Source: Lachnospiraceae bacterium AB2028 (GTDB lineage Bacteria; Bacillota; Clostridia; Lachnospirales; Lachnospiraceae). Taken from it: a stretch of 64,000 nt of DNA. The notes below the pieces were generated by a model. The model had not been told where the DNA came from. It saw only the letters and a program-made list of their open reading frames with translations, and searched no databases. Of this stretch, positions 1 to 9,647 are shown piece by piece; position 1 is the stretch's first letter; the number at the start of each line of letters is the position of its first letter. The stretch lies in the NCBI GenBank assembly GCA_000621425.1, contig JHYJ01000014.1:17208-81207 (forward strand), given 5' to 3'. Position numbers and translations under genes: made by a program.

Positions 1-7
1 ATACAAT

Positions 8-1168
8 ATGAAACATGTAAGAACTGACATACTCATACCCGGAATGGTTGTTGCTACCGACATTATCGTTGACGGACAGCTGATTCTCCCCAAGGGACTG
101 ACACTTACAGACAGGGCAATTTACAGACTTTCCACATACAATATCAAGGACATCCGTATCGAGGATCCTGTGGATATGGAAGTCGAAGAGATATCGGATG
201 AAGAGGAAGAGGGAATCGCTTCTGTTGCTGACGCCCTTTTAGGCATGACTGCTGAGGAACATGCTAGCGTTATCCCCGAATTTGAGGAGCCTTCACATTT
301 TGAAAAGCTCAAGGCTTCACCCCAGTACCAGCAGTTCCGTTCAGAATTCACGGAAAATGTCGGTACTCTCAAGGCTTCTCTGAACGATATAGTTGAGAAA
401 AATACCCCCGTCAAGGTTGATGACCTGATAGGAAACACTATGAAGATCATCGCATCCCAGTCAAATACCTTCAGCGTATTTGATATGCTCCACAACATGC
501 GTGACTTCGATGACCTTACCTACACCCACAGCATGAATGTGGCAATGATCTGCAATGTGTTCGCACAGTGGCTGGGAATGTCACCGGACGAGGTAAAGCT
601 TGCCACAGCTTGTGGAACGCTCCATGACATAGGAAAACTCAGGATCGACGATGAGATAATCAAGAAACCCGGAAAGCTGACGGATGAAGAATTCAAGACC
701 ATACAGTCACATCCCATTTTCGGATATCGCATACTGCAGAACCAGAACATAAGCGAGCACATAAAGCTTTCCGCACTGGAGCATCATGAAAAATGCGATG
801 CTACGGGTTATCCCATGCATCTCCCCGGAGATAAGATCGACAAATTTGCAAAGCTGGTGGCGATCGCAGATGTATATGATGCCATGACATCCAACAGAGT
901 CTACAGAAAAGGCATGTGTCCTTTCAAGGTAATAGAGATATTCGAGCAGGAAGGCCTGCAGAAGTATGACGTGGTATTTATAATGACATTCCTGGAGAGC
1001 GTTGTTAACACTTACATCGATAACAGGGTTGCTTTAAGTGACGGACGCATAGGCACAATAAAATGGATAAACAAGCAGCGTCTGTCAAAGCCCATGGTTC
1101 AGCTGGAAAACGGAGACTTCCTGGAACTTGCAAAGAATCCGGACATTTCCATCACACAGATACTGTAG
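8..1168 (+). CDS. HD-GYP domain protein, probable cyclic-di-GMP phosphodiesterase
   Basis: The 386-residue protein has an N-terminal segment of about 130 residues of the kind that often precedes HD-GYP domains, with an acidic stretch near residues 55-70, and then an HD-GYP domain. The domain shows the metal-binding HDIGK motif near residue 210 and an HHE...D-A-T-GYP motif near residue 260. The usual DG of the second motif is DA here, but GYP is intact. HD-GYP enzymes hydrolyse c-di-GMP in the cytoplasm and often control motility and biofilm. The ATG at base 8 is the first in frame; its ribosome site lies outside the window, so a longer upstream start cannot be excluded. It converges on murA, with a shared terminator between them. 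Confidence 0.88.
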   Translation: MKHVRTDILIPGMVVATDIIVDGQLILPKGLTLTDRAIYRLSTYNIKDIRIEDPVDMEVEEISDEEEEGIASVADALLGMTAEEHASVIPEFEEPSHFEKLKASPQYQQFRSEFTENVGTLKASLNDIVEKNTPVKVDDLIGNTMKIIASQSNTFSVFDMLHNMRDFDDLTYTHSMNVAMICNVFAQWLGMSPDEVKLATACGTLHDIGKLRIDDEIIKKPGKLTDEEFKTIQSHPIFGYRILQNQNISEHIKLSALEHHEKCDATGYPMHLPGDKIDKFAKLVAIADVYDAMTSNRVYRKGMCPFKVIEIFEQEGLQKYDVVFIMTFLESVVNTYIDNRVALSDGRIGTIKWINKQRLSKPMVQLENGDFLELAKNPDISITQIL

Positions 1169-1200
1169 GCGTCAGATTTTTCCAAATGCTGAGAAAACAA

Positions 1201-1224
1201 AAAAAGGGGGCGACCCCTTTTTTT
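1201..1224. terminator. Bidirectional intrinsic terminator between HD-GYP gene and murA
   Basis: AAAAAGGGG pairs with CCCCTTTTT around a GCGA loop. The U-run is present on both strands, which fits termination of the two convergent genes. Confidence 0.85.
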
Positions 1225-1269
1225 ACTGCTATCTATCAACTAGCGATTCAATCTTACTATTTAATCTTA

Positions 1270-2565
1270 TTATTCAACCAATCTAAGCTTGGTCTTTTCA
1301 TACTCCCATTCGGAAGATACTTTAACTATATCCGCACCAAGATCTCTGAGCTTTGCATCAAAATCTTCGTAGCCTCTCTCTACATAGCTGATATCATCAA
1401 TAACAGTCTCGCCTTCTGCCGCAAGTCCTGCAAGCACTAATGCAGCACCGGCCCTTAAATCCGGAGCTACGATTCCGGCACCGGTATATTTTGAAACACC
1501 GGTGATAAGCGCCATATTGTTCTCAACCTTTATGGACGCCCCAAGGCGGATCAGCTCATCTACATATTTAAACCTGTTATCAAAAATACTCTCAGTAACG
1601 ATGCTTATTCCCTGTGCAAGTCCCAGTGCAACCGTTATCTGGGGCTGCATATCCGTGGGGAAACCTGGATAAGGAAGGGTACGCACCTGTGTAGAAGAAA
1701 GGGGCTCATACCTTGTAACCTGCACTGCATCATCAAACTCTGTTATCTGGCATCCTATTTCAGAAAGCTTTGCAGTGATACACTCCAAATGCTTAGGGAT
1801 GACATTCTTTATTACCATATCTCCCTGGCAGGCAGCCACAGCCGCCATATAAGTACCGGCCTCTATCTGGTCAGGGATGATAGCATAGTCAGTACCGTGC
1901 AGTCTTTCTACACCACGGATACGGATAACATCAGTTCCCGCACCCCTAATATTTGCTCCCATGCTATTTAAAAAGTTTGCGATATCAACGACATGCGGTT
2001 CCTTGGCAGCATTCTCTATAACAGTCCTTCCGGCCGCAAGTGAAGCAGCCATCATGACATTTATTGTAGCGCCTACCGAAACCTTATCAAAGAAAATATG
2101 TGCGCCGTGAAGCTCTTTTGCTTCAGCAGATATGCAGCCATGCGCAATGTTCACCTTTGCGCCCAGTGCCCTGAAGCCCTTGATATGCTGGTCTATGCCG
2201 CGCACACCGATATTGCATCCGCCGGGAAGGGGAACCTCTGCCCTCTTATCCCTGCCAAGAAGCGCACCTACAAAATAATAAGATGCACGGATCTTCTTCA
2301 TGTATTCATCATCAATGAAAGTGCTGTTAAGCTTTGAACTGTCAATGATGACTGTATGCCTATCCTCGTGATCTACCTTTACACCTATGCCTTTCTCAGC
2401 CTTGAGCAGCACTTCCGTATCGGTAACATCCGGAATATTCTCTATTCTTACAGGGTCTGTAGTCATGATAGCTGCAGCGATTATTCCAAGTGCAGCATTC
2501 TTGGCCCCTCCGATGGTAACTTCTCCTACCAGCGGATGTCCTCCCCTGATAACATATCTTTCCAT
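1270..2565 (-). CDS. murA: UDP-N-acetylglucosamine 1-carboxyvinyltransferase (MurA)
   Basis: MurA transfers enolpyruvate from PEP to UDP-GlcNAc, the first committed step of peptidoglycan synthesis, in the cytoplasm. The 431-residue length is normal for the family. The GGAKNA motif (Lys22, Asn23) and the catalytic loop PLPGGCNIG with Cys117, the residue attacked by fosfomycin, are visible. Cys rather than Asp at that site predicts fosfomycin sensitivity of this enzyme. A GGAGA ribosome site precedes the ATG. Many Firmicutes carry two murA paralogues; which one this is cannot be decided here. It is separated from the upstream regulator gene by about 150 bases. Confidence 0.95.
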   Translation of the reverse strand: MERYVIRGGHPLVGEVTIGGAKNAALGIIAAAIMTTDPVRIENIPDVTDTEVLLKAEKGIGVKVDHEDRHTVIIDSSKLNSTFIDDEYMKKIRASYYFVGALLGRDKRAEVPLPGGCNIGVRGIDQHIKGFRALGAKVNIAHGCISAEAKELHGAHIFFDKVSVGATINVMMAASLAAGRTVIENAAKEPHVVDIANFLNSMGANIRGAGTDVIRIRGVERLHGTDYAIIPDQIEAGTYMAAVAACQGDMVIKNVIPKHLECITAKLSEIGCQITEFDDAVQVTRYEPLSSTQVRTLPYPGFPTDMQPQITVALGLAQGISIVTESIFDNRFKYVDELIRLGASIKVENNMALITGVSKYTGAGIVAPDLRAGAALVLAGLAAEGETVIDDISYVERGYEDFDAKLRDLGADIVKVSSEWEYEKTKLRLVE

Positions 2566-2716
2566 AAAACATCTCCAGCATCACGCAGAAAAAAATCCCT
2601 GCGCTCATAATCCGTGGGAATTATATCGTAAAACATCCCCTTTGTCAAAACGGTGACATAACTCCCATCGGTGTAAACCTTGTATTCAGACCATATTTTT
2701 ACAGTTAGAATCTAAC

Positions 2717-3286
2717 TTAAAATCTCCTGCTGCTCCTTTCGTAGGAGATTATAATTGATACTCTCGCAAAAGTTCCGGAACGATTCTCTATAGTGTAATC
2801 CCTGCCGCCGGCTATCCTGATCTCATCACCTGCACTCACAGTGTAGACTTCATTGCCCGCCCGGAAAAGAAGTTCTCCTTCGATGACCGTCAGGTACCGT
2901 ACTGTATCTTCCTCGTCCGTGATATCCTTCATGCTTCCACCGGGATAAACTTCAGCCTGGTACAGTTCAAAGGATCGTCTGCTGTCATATCCGAAGATCT
3001 GGCGTATCCGGTACTTCCCTTCCTTTTTCATGTATATATCGGTCCTGTCAGGATCAATAACCATTATGTCTTCTTCACGGCTGTATAAAAGCTCATCAAA
3101 GCTTATCCGCAACCCTTCTGCAATCTTTTCCATTGTGGCGACCGTAGGATTGGACTCACCGCGCTCGATCTGCCCCAGCATGCTCTTGCTGACGCCTGTG
3201 CGCGTAGAAAGTGCATCCAGACTCAGGTTCCTGGATTTACGGATCCGTTTTAAGTTTTCTGAAATCTTCCTATCGATCTTGCTCAT
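2717..3286 (-). CDS. XRE-family regulator with C-terminal cupin domain
   Basis: Residues about 7-63 form a helix-turn-helix of the Cro/C1 type (the stretch SKSMLGQIERGESNPTV is typical) and residues about 100-185 form a small cupin barrel. Proteins of this build are transcription factors whose cupin binds a small ligand. The start was set at the ATG at 3286, which has AAGGA four bases upstream, rather than a GTG six codons earlier that lacks a good ribosome site. The encoded protein has 189 residues. The ligand and target genes are unknown; neither neighbour (murA, a coiled-coil protein) suggests one. Confidence 0.85.
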   Translation of the reverse strand: MSKIDRKISENLKRIRKSRNLSLDALSTRTGVSKSMLGQIERGESNPTVATMEKIAEGLRISFDELLYSREEDIMVIDPDRTDIYMKKEGKYRIRQIFGYDSRRSFELYQAEVYPGGSMKDITDEEDTVRYLTVIEGELLFRAGNEVYTVSAGDEIRIAGGRDYTIENRSGTFARVSIIISYERSSRRF

Positions 3287-3411
3287 GGAATCCTTATATA
3301 CCACACAATGGCATCACTTTTCTACCGGCCATACACAAAATAATCGCAGCACTAAGGATCTTCCACAGATCAATCCCCCCATGCTGCGACCATAAACTCT
3401 GAATTTTATTT

Positions 3412-5388
3412 TCAAATTATACCAAATATATGTAAAACCAATACAGTCAGATCAATAAGCGTCAGGATAAGCGTAAACAAAGCTACACCCTTTACCCCGC
3501 CTACAGCCTTCTTTATTTCCTTTTTCAATGAATCAGAAGAATCTGACTGTTTCTCACTCTTCTCATTAAGTATAGCCTGAACATTGCGATAAACCTTCAC
3601 GCTTTCCTTATGCATGAACTCTTCGTTCAGCTTAAACCTTTCTTCAAGCTTTGCGGAAATTGCATCTTCTTCGGGCTCTTCTTCCTTTTCCTCCTGAAGT
3701 TTTGCTATGGCAGTCTCAAGAGATTCTATAGAAGTATTCAGCCTTTCACTGACAAGATCAAGGGTCTCCAGCGCCTTCTTAAGCTTGTCCTGCTGGACAT
3801 TGATCTGGTCAAACTGTCCCTGCTCCATAATGCTCTGCTGATTCCTTATGTCAGCTATGGCATTGCGGCTCGCATTGAGGGCATCATAGATATCCGTCAT
3901 GGCCTGTTTCATTTCACTGTTGCCTGAATTAACGACAGCCATAATATCCTGTGCCTGGGAATTCGACTGCGCAAGCAGTCCCAATGATTCCTGCAGCTTT
4001 TCGTCAGAATCTTTTAATTCAATCAGAACACCCTTTATCTGTGCGTTTGATGCGGTTACCTGACCCAGAGTCTCCTGCACCTTTACTTCAGACTCATTAA
4101 CCTGCCCCAGTGTCTCCTGCAGCTTTTCATCCATCCGGCCAATAGTATCCTGAAGTTTCGTGTCAGACTCGGCAATCTGATCAAGCGACTCCTGTAACTT
4201 TGAATTATCGCCGCCCTGGGCAAGTGTTTCCTGAATCTTAGTATTAGACTCGGCAAGTTGTCCCAGCGCTCCCTGTATCTGCGTATTTGACTCCGAAAGC
4301 CGGCTCAAAGTCTCCTGCACCTTTGCGTCAGATTCAGCCAGCTGGTCTACAGATGTCTGCAGCCTGTTTCCGGATTCGGCCAGGTCTGAAATCTCGCGTG
4401 ATACAGAATCGTTGTCCGAACCTCTGTTTATATCATCAATAGCAGACTTAAGCGCTACTGACATTGCTGCCAGGGTATCTTCAGTGTTGGTCTGTGTCTG
4501 CTGTATGGAGAATATGCCATCCTTAATGCTTGAGATTTCTTCAAGAACAGGATTAGCCTCAGGCTCCTGCGTTTCCTCCAAAACAAATTCTTCAGTTGAT
4601 CTTTCAACTCCGGCATTCTCTGCTGTTTCTTTTTCGTCAGCCTTTGCACCCGCAGAATTCACTATTACGCTTATCTGCTCGAGTATAAGTTCATTAGATG
4701 CCTTTATCTCTTCTACAGCTTCATTTATATCAGAAGATGATGCCTTTACCTCATCAATGCTGATAGCAAGTTCATTTTTTGCTGCCTTCAGATCATTTAT
4801 GCCTTCCACAATGGCATCGTTTGTCACCATGATCTCGTCAGCGGCAAACATGTCTTCGTCTTTAGAAAGAGCCCCATCCTGTATGTCATTACGGAGCGCT
4901 GTTATTGAATCTTTTACAGCCTGTATGTCCTCACGGATGCCGTCTGTGGCAGTGCGCACATCCTGGGCAGAACTCTGTACAGCCACAGAAGACTGCTTCA
5001 GCTCTGCAGCCGGCTGCTCTATGGCATTGCGGAGAGACTCGGAAAGGGTCTGCACCATGGTCTCGTCCATGTTGCCAACTGCTGCGCCCACAGCCTTTGA
5101 TACTGCCTCGGACATCTCCCTTGAAACCGCCTCTGTATCTACACCGCCCGCAGCCGCCTCCAGCTTGAGAGTCTTTACCTTTTCCATACTCTCATCAACG
5201 AGAGCATACATTTTCTCGGTCAGTTCTGTATTGCGGTAGTTCAGTTTCCGCATCTCCTGAAGAACAGCCTCATAAGCACCAACCTGCTCCTCAAGGTTGT
5301 GCATCTGCGTCTGTTCTGCCTGTGAGTTGGCACGGATCATATCCTGTGCGTTGTACCGCTCCGCAAGCTTGTCCATAAAATTATCCAT
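3412..5388 (-). CDS. Large coiled-coil protein with C-terminal membrane anchor
   Basis: Not recognised as a named family. The 658 residues are almost wholly helical: an N-terminal heptad region (about 1-110), Ser/Ala-rich helices, and a middle block near residues 335-490 of about eleven copies of a 14-residue repeat of the form LAES-N-TKIQETLxQ. A heptad-rich segment follows (about 540-620), and one hydrophobic helix ends the protein (about 633-656). That layout suggests a tail-anchored filament with the rod in the cytoplasm. A GGAGG site six bases from the ATG fixes the start. It starts 21 bases downstream of the DUF4230 gene, so the two are probably co-transcribed and may work together. An EzrA-like or chemoreceptor-like role is possible but unsupported. 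Confidence 0.75.
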   Translation of the reverse strand: MDNFMDKLAERYNAQDMIRANSQAEQTQMHNLEEQVGAYEAVLQEMRKLNYRNTELTEKMYALVDESMEKVKTLKLEAAAGGVDTEAVSREMSEAVSKAVGAAVGNMDETMVQTLSESLRNAIEQPAAELKQSSVAVQSSAQDVRTATDGIREDIQAVKDSITALRNDIQDGALSKDEDMFAADEIMVTNDAIVEGINDLKAAKNELAISIDEVKASSSDINEAVEEIKASNELILEQISVIVNSAGAKADEKETAENAGVERSTEEFVLEETQEPEANPVLEEISSIKDGIFSIQQTQTNTEDTLAAMSVALKSAIDDINRGSDNDSVSREISDLAESGNRLQTSVDQLAESDAKVQETLSRLSESNTQIQGALGQLAESNTKIQETLAQGGDNSKLQESLDQIAESDTKLQDTIGRMDEKLQETLGQVNESEVKVQETLGQVTASNAQIKGVLIELKDSDEKLQESLGLLAQSNSQAQDIMAVVNSGNSEMKQAMTDIYDALNASRNAIADIRNQQSIMEQGQFDQINVQQDKLKKALETLDLVSERLNTSIESLETAIAKLQEEKEEEPEEDAISAKLEERFKLNEEFMHKESVKVYRNVQAILNEKSEKQSDSSDSLKKEIKKAVGGVKGVALFTLILTLIDLTVLVLHIFGII

Positions 5389-5409
5389 GTCTGACCTCCA
5401 ATTTTTTTA

Positions 5410-6126
5410 TTAATGCACGTTAACTATATAGCCTTCCGGAAGTATAGTCTCAAAAAGTTTCTTTATAAAATCCTCAGCCCTGTCATGGGCATCCAGCAGA
5501 AGCCCCTGTTCAACATACTTCTTTTCCATTATTTCCTTCTGGTCTTCTTCAAACTGGGCAAAATCGCCTACGGAAATAGGATTGAATATGCTGGACTTCT
5601 CATCAAGCACCTGAACCGAATTCGGATCAATCTCGTGGCTTAAGATCTCTGCCTCAGGCAGTGTTACATCCACGATGTTGTCTTCCACCGTTATTATTAC
5701 TTCTTCCATATCCACGCCGGCCTTTATCTCACCGTCATAGGTTATGACAAATTTGCTCTCTGTCAGCGGGATCTCCCAGCCCTGTATCTCCTTTGCATCG
5801 GAAAAGCTTGCCGCATTGCTATACTGTGTCGAAAGAACAGCCAATTCGCTGATGTTTGTCAGCTCATCCTGCAGAACTTTAATATCAAGCTCCTGCTTTT
5901 CCTCCACTTCCGGAATCTCATCCATAAGCATTTCTGTGGGGCTCTTCAGATTCTTTATAAAACCTACAACAAGAACCACACCAACAGTAAGTATGATGCC
6001 CACGCCCAATCCTATTCCAAGTGCCATTCCGGCACCGAAAGGCAACACAGCACTCTTACGGCTTTCTGCCTGAGCGGATTCCTTAACTTCCGGCTTATTC
6101 TCTTTATTCTCTACCATATCACTCAT
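5410..6126 (-). CDS. DUF4230 family membrane-anchored protein
   Basis: A polar N-terminus of about 25 residues is followed by a Gly/Val-rich transmembrane helix (about 30-57) and a soluble domain. The soluble domain has the features of DUF4230: an ISELAVLSTQYSN-like beginning, a YDGEIKAGVD segment, and the conserved VTLPEAEILSHEI and SIFNPIS stretches. The function of DUF4230 is not established; the domain should lie outside the membrane. AAAGGA lies 11 bases before the ATG, a loose fit. It is the first gene of a probable pair with the coiled-coil gene downstream, which has its own membrane anchor. Confidence 0.82.
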   Translation of the reverse strand: MSDMVENKENKPEVKESAQAESRKSAVLPFGAGMALGIGLGVGIILTVGVVLVVGFIKNLKSPTEMLMDEIPEVEEKQELDIKVLQDELTNISELAVLSTQYSNAASFSDAKEIQGWEIPLTESKFVITYDGEIKAGVDMEEVIITVEDNIVDVTLPEAEILSHEIDPNSVQVLDEKSSIFNPISVGDFAQFEEDQKEIMEKKYVEQGLLLDAHDRAEDFIKKLFETILPEGYIVNVH

Positions 6127-6224
6127 AATTAAACGTATCCTTTGATCCGGCTACCCCACGACTCAATATATAATTTTATCATAAGATTGAGAAAATTAGT
6201 TGAAAAACAGAAGAAAAATCGCAC

Positions 6225-6258
6225 AAAAAGACCGCATCCCCTTTATATGGGAATGCGG
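6225..6258 (-). terminator. Intrinsic terminator after ileS
   Basis: On the minus strand CCGCATTCCC pairs with GGGGATGCGG around a short loop and is followed by TCTTTTTG. It lies about 30 bases past the ileS stop codon. Confidence 0.9.
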
Positions 6259-6285
6259 CCGTCATGGTCATATTTCCATATCAGT

Positions 6286-9200
6286 TCAGATCTTCTTTAC
6301 GGAAATCGTCAGCTTCTCGCCGTTGATATCCCATTCCTTTGCATTATCGAAAGTCTCACCAAACTTAAACTCGTTTGCAAGAACCTTGCCGGAGATCATG
6401 TCGGAATTCTTCTTTATGACATCCTGCAGCTTGTCATTGCCGGTAAATGCAGCCTCGATACGGTCCATTACCTCGAATCCGGAATCCTTTCTCATGGTCT
6501 GGAGCTTGGAGATAACTTCATATACGAAACCTTCCTCGATAAGCTCTTCCGAGAGATTTGTATTCATTACTACAGTCACAGCTCCGTCAGCTTCTGCTGC
6601 ATAGCCGTCCTTCTGGCTCATGCTGATAAGCAGGTCTTCCTGTGCAAGAGAGATCTCTGTTCCGTCAACGTCAAAGGTGATCACTCCCTTATCCTTAAGC
6701 TCAGCCATTGCAGTATTTCCGTCCAGGCCTGCAAGGTGCTGCTGTATGCCCTTAAGGAACTTGCCGTACTTAGGACCTACTGTCTTAAGCTGGGGCTTGA
6801 AAGTATATGAAGTAAACCCGCTTACGTCGTCTGCAAAGCTTACACTCTTAACGTTCAGTTCTTCCCTGATTATTGCAGTATAGAACTCGTCAGGCACAAC
6901 AGGTGTCTTTACGATCATCTCGCCGATAGGCTGGCGGTTCTTGATGTTTGCACTGTTTCTTGCTGCACGTCCGATAGTAACGATCTTAAGGACAGCTTCC
7001 ATATTCTCCTCAAGTTTCTTATCGATCATGCTCTCGTTCACCTTCGGGAAATCGCAAAGGTGAATGGATTCCTTGGCAGACTTATCCACGCTGCATACGA
7101 GGTTCTGATAAATCTCCTCTGTCATGAAGGGGATCATGGGCGCTGCTGCCTTGGACAGCTCAACCAAAGCAGTATAAAGAGTCATGTACGCATTAATCTT
7201 ATCCTGCTCCATGCCCTTTGCCCAGAAACGCTCACGGCAGCGGCGAACATACCAGTTACTCATCTCATCAGTGAAATCCTGCAGTGCCCTTGCAGCCTCA
7301 GGAATCCTGTAGTTATTGAGATTATCATCAACCTCTCCGATAACAGTATTCAGCTTTGACAGGAGCCACTTGTCCATTACGGAAAGCTTGTCATAATCAA
7401 GGCTGTACTTTGTCACATCGAATTCATCGATATTTGCATAGAGTACCCAGAACGCATATGTGTTCCAGAGTGTTCCCATGAACTTTCTCTGTCCTTCCTG
7501 AACAGCCTTGCCATGGAAACGGTTAGGCAGCCAGGGTGCGGAGTTGATGTAGAAATACCATCTGATGGCATCTGCACCGTATTTTGAAAGAGCATCAAAA
7601 GGATCAACAGCGTTGCCCTTGCTCTTACTCATCTTTTCACCGTTCTCATCAAGCACAAGTCCGAGTACGATAACGTTCTCATAAGGTGACTTGTTGAAAA
7701 GAAGGGTGCTCTCAGCCATAAGTGAGTAGAACCATCCTCTGGTCTGGTCTACAGCCTCGGAAATGAACTGTGCAGGGAACTGCTGCTCGAAAAGCTCCTT
7801 ATTTTCAAAAGGATAATGATGCTGAGCGAAAGGCATTGCACCTGAATCAAACCAGCAGTCGATAACCTCAGGTACTCTCTTCATTGCCTTGCCGCACTTC
7901 GGACACTTGCACTCGATCTCGTCGATGTAAGGTCTGTGAAGCTCAACAGTCTGTGCCTTGGGATCTCCGGAAAGCTCCTCAAGCTGCTTGCGGGAGCCGA
8001 TTGCTTCCTGGTGTCCGCAGTCTGTACACTCCCAGATATTGAGCGGTGTACCCCAGTAACGGTTTCTGGAAATACCCCAGTCCTGTATGTTCTCAAGCCA
8101 GTTGCCGAAACGGCCTTCACCGATGCTTGCAGGAATCCAGTTTACGGTCTTATTGTTTGCAACCAGGTCATCCCTTACTGCTGTCATCTTGATGAACCAT
8201 GACTCTCTTGCATAGTAAAGAAGCGGTGTGGAACATCTCCAGCAGTGCGGATAATCATGCTCAACCTTAGGAGCTGAGAAAAGGATATTCCTTGAATCAA
8301 GCTCTTTTAATACCTCAGGATCGCAGTTTATTGCGCCTGCATCTATCTCATGCTGTGTGGGCTTGCAGCGCATGCCTGCAAAAGGTGTCTCAGGCTTCAT
8401 GACACCGTGCTCATCCACCATCTGTACGAAAGGAGCGTCGTATTTACGGCCTACTCTTGCGTCGTCTTCACCGAATGCAGGAGCGATGTGAACGATACCG
8501 GTACCATCCGACATAGTTACATAATCATCGCAGTATACGAAGAACGCCTTTTTCTTCTGCTTATCAGTTGCATCCTTTGCACACTGGTAAAGAGGCTCGT
8601 ACTCTTTGTACTCAAGGTCCTTACCCTTGTATGTCTCAAGCACTTCATAAGCAGGGGTACCTTCAGGACGCTCTATTGAACCGAGCACGTTATCAAGCAA
8701 TGCCTCTGCAAGGATGTATGTGAATCCGTCTGCTGCCTTTACCCTTACATAGCTCTCTTCGGGATTTACGCAGAGACCGATATTGGATGCCAGTGTCCAG
8801 GGTGTTGTGGTCCATGCAAGGAAGTATGCATCTTCACCAACTATCTTGAAACGGACAATTGCAGTTCTTTCCTTTAATGTCTTATAGCCCTGAGCAACCT
8901 CGTGGGATGAAAGCGGGGTTCCGCAACGAGGGCAGTAAGGCACGATCTTAAAGCCCTTGTAAAGAAGACCCTTGTCCCAGATTTCCTTTAAAGCCCACCA
9001 CTCGGACTCGATGTAATCATCATGATATGTTACATAGGGATCATCCATGTCGGCCCAGAATCCTACGGTGCCGGAGAAATCTTCCCACATGCCCTTGTAT
9101 TTCCATACGGATTCCTTACACTTTCCGATGAAGGGATCGAGACCGTAACTTTCGATCTGCTCCTTGCCATCGATTCCTAAGAGCTTTTCAACCTCAAGCT

Positions 9201-9480
9201 CAACAGGAAGTCCGTGGGTATCCCAGCCGGCCTTACGGGGAACCATATTTCCCTTCATGGTGCGGTATCTGGGGATCATATCCTTTATAACTCTGGTAAG
9301 CACGTGTCCTATGTGGGGCTTTCCGTTAGCGGTAGGCGGTCCGTCATAGAATGTATATGTAGGGCAGCCCTCCCTCTGCTCAATGCTCTTCTCGAAGATC
9401 CTGTTATCTTTCCAGAACTTCTCGATCTCTTTTTCACGCTCCACAAAATTAAGATCTGCGGACACTTTGCTGTACAACAT
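6286..9480 (-). CDS. ileS: Isoleucyl-tRNA synthetase, eukaryote-like (type 2) form
   Basis: IleRS charges tRNA-Ile with isoleucine and edits mischarged valine. The 1064-residue protein has the HIGH signature (PHIGH, residues about 55-59) and KMSKS near residue 615. The editing domain lies between them and a long anticodon-binding C-terminus follows. The wording around HIGH (MVPRKAGWDTHGLPVELEVE) matches the eukaryote-like class 2 of bacterial IleRS rather than the common bacterial class 1. Class 2 enzymes are known to tolerate mupirocin, so natural resistance is an inference. The start is the ATG at 9480, eight bases after AAAGGAGG; an ATG 20 codons upstream has no such site. The leader holds a promoter and a terminator hairpin. 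Confidence 0.95.
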   Translation of the reverse strand: MLYSKVSADLNFVEREKEIEKFWKDNRIFEKSIEQREGCPTYTFYDGPPTANGKPHIGHVLTRVIKDMIPRYRTMKGNMVPRKAGWDTHGLPVELEVEKLLGIDGKEQIESYGLDPFIGKCKESVWKYKGMWEDFSGTVGFWADMDDPYVTYHDDYIESEWWALKEIWDKGLLYKGFKIVPYCPRCGTPLSSHEVAQGYKTLKERTAIVRFKIVGEDAYFLAWTTTPWTLASNIGLCVNPEESYVRVKAADGFTYILAEALLDNVLGSIERPEGTPAYEVLETYKGKDLEYKEYEPLYQCAKDATDKQKKKAFFVYCDDYVTMSDGTGIVHIAPAFGEDDARVGRKYDAPFVQMVDEHGVMKPETPFAGMRCKPTQHEIDAGAINCDPEVLKELDSRNILFSAPKVEHDYPHCWRCSTPLLYYARESWFIKMTAVRDDLVANNKTVNWIPASIGEGRFGNWLENIQDWGISRNRYWGTPLNIWECTDCGHQEAIGSRKQLEELSGDPKAQTVELHRPYIDEIECKCPKCGKAMKRVPEVIDCWFDSGAMPFAQHHYPFENKELFEQQFPAQFISEAVDQTRGWFYSLMAESTLLFNKSPYENVIVLGLVLDENGEKMSKSKGNAVDPFDALSKYGADAIRWYFYINSAPWLPNRFHGKAVQEGQRKFMGTLWNTYAFWVLYANIDEFDVTKYSLDYDKLSVMDKWLLSKLNTVIGEVDDNLNNYRIPEAARALQDFTDEMSNWYVRRCRERFWAKGMEQDKINAYMTLYTALVELSKAAAPMIPFMTEEIYQNLVCSVDKSAKESIHLCDFPKVNESMIDKKLEENMEAVLKIVTIGRAARNSANIKNRQPIGEMIVKTPVVPDEFYTAIIREELNVKSVSFADDVSGFTSYTFKPQLKTVGPKYGKFLKGIQQHLAGLDGNTAMAELKDKGVITFDVDGTEISLAQEDLLISMSQKDGYAAEADGAVTVVMNTNLSEELIEEGFVYEVISKLQTMRKDSGFEVMDRIEAAFTGNDKLQDVIKKNSDMISGKVLANEFKFGETFDNAKEWDINGEKLTISVKKI

Positions 9481-9535
9481 GTTTTTTCCTCCTTTGTCAC
9501 CGTCCTTTTCTCGTCGGGACGGGTTGTAAAATGAA

Positions 9536-9577
9536 AACAAAAAGCGTTCAGGGGCGGTTATCCGTCACATGAACGCT
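9536..9577 (-). terminator. Intrinsic terminator in the ileS leader
   Basis: On the minus strand AGCGTTCA pairs with TGAACGCT and is followed by TTTTTG. It sits between a good promoter and the ileS start, 56 bases before the ATG. It could therefore attenuate ileS. If the promoter is not used, it simply ends upstream transcription. A second short hairpin (CCGTCC/GGACGG) lies just before the ileS ribosome site. Confidence 0.75.
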
Positions 9578-9615
9578 AATATTTTACACTACAAGCCTTC
9601 ATATCTCAATAAAAA

Positions 9616-9643
9616 ATTATAACTGTCCGGTACCTCTTTCCAA
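9616..9643 (-). promoter_or_regulatory. Probable sigma-A promoter of ileS
   Basis: On the minus strand a perfect TATAAT (9616-9621) lies 16 bases after TTGGAA (9638-9643), a four-of-six match to TTGACA. Transcription would start near 9608 and give a leader of about 125 bases containing the terminator hairpin. Confidence 0.6.
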
Positions 9644-9647
9644 AGTT

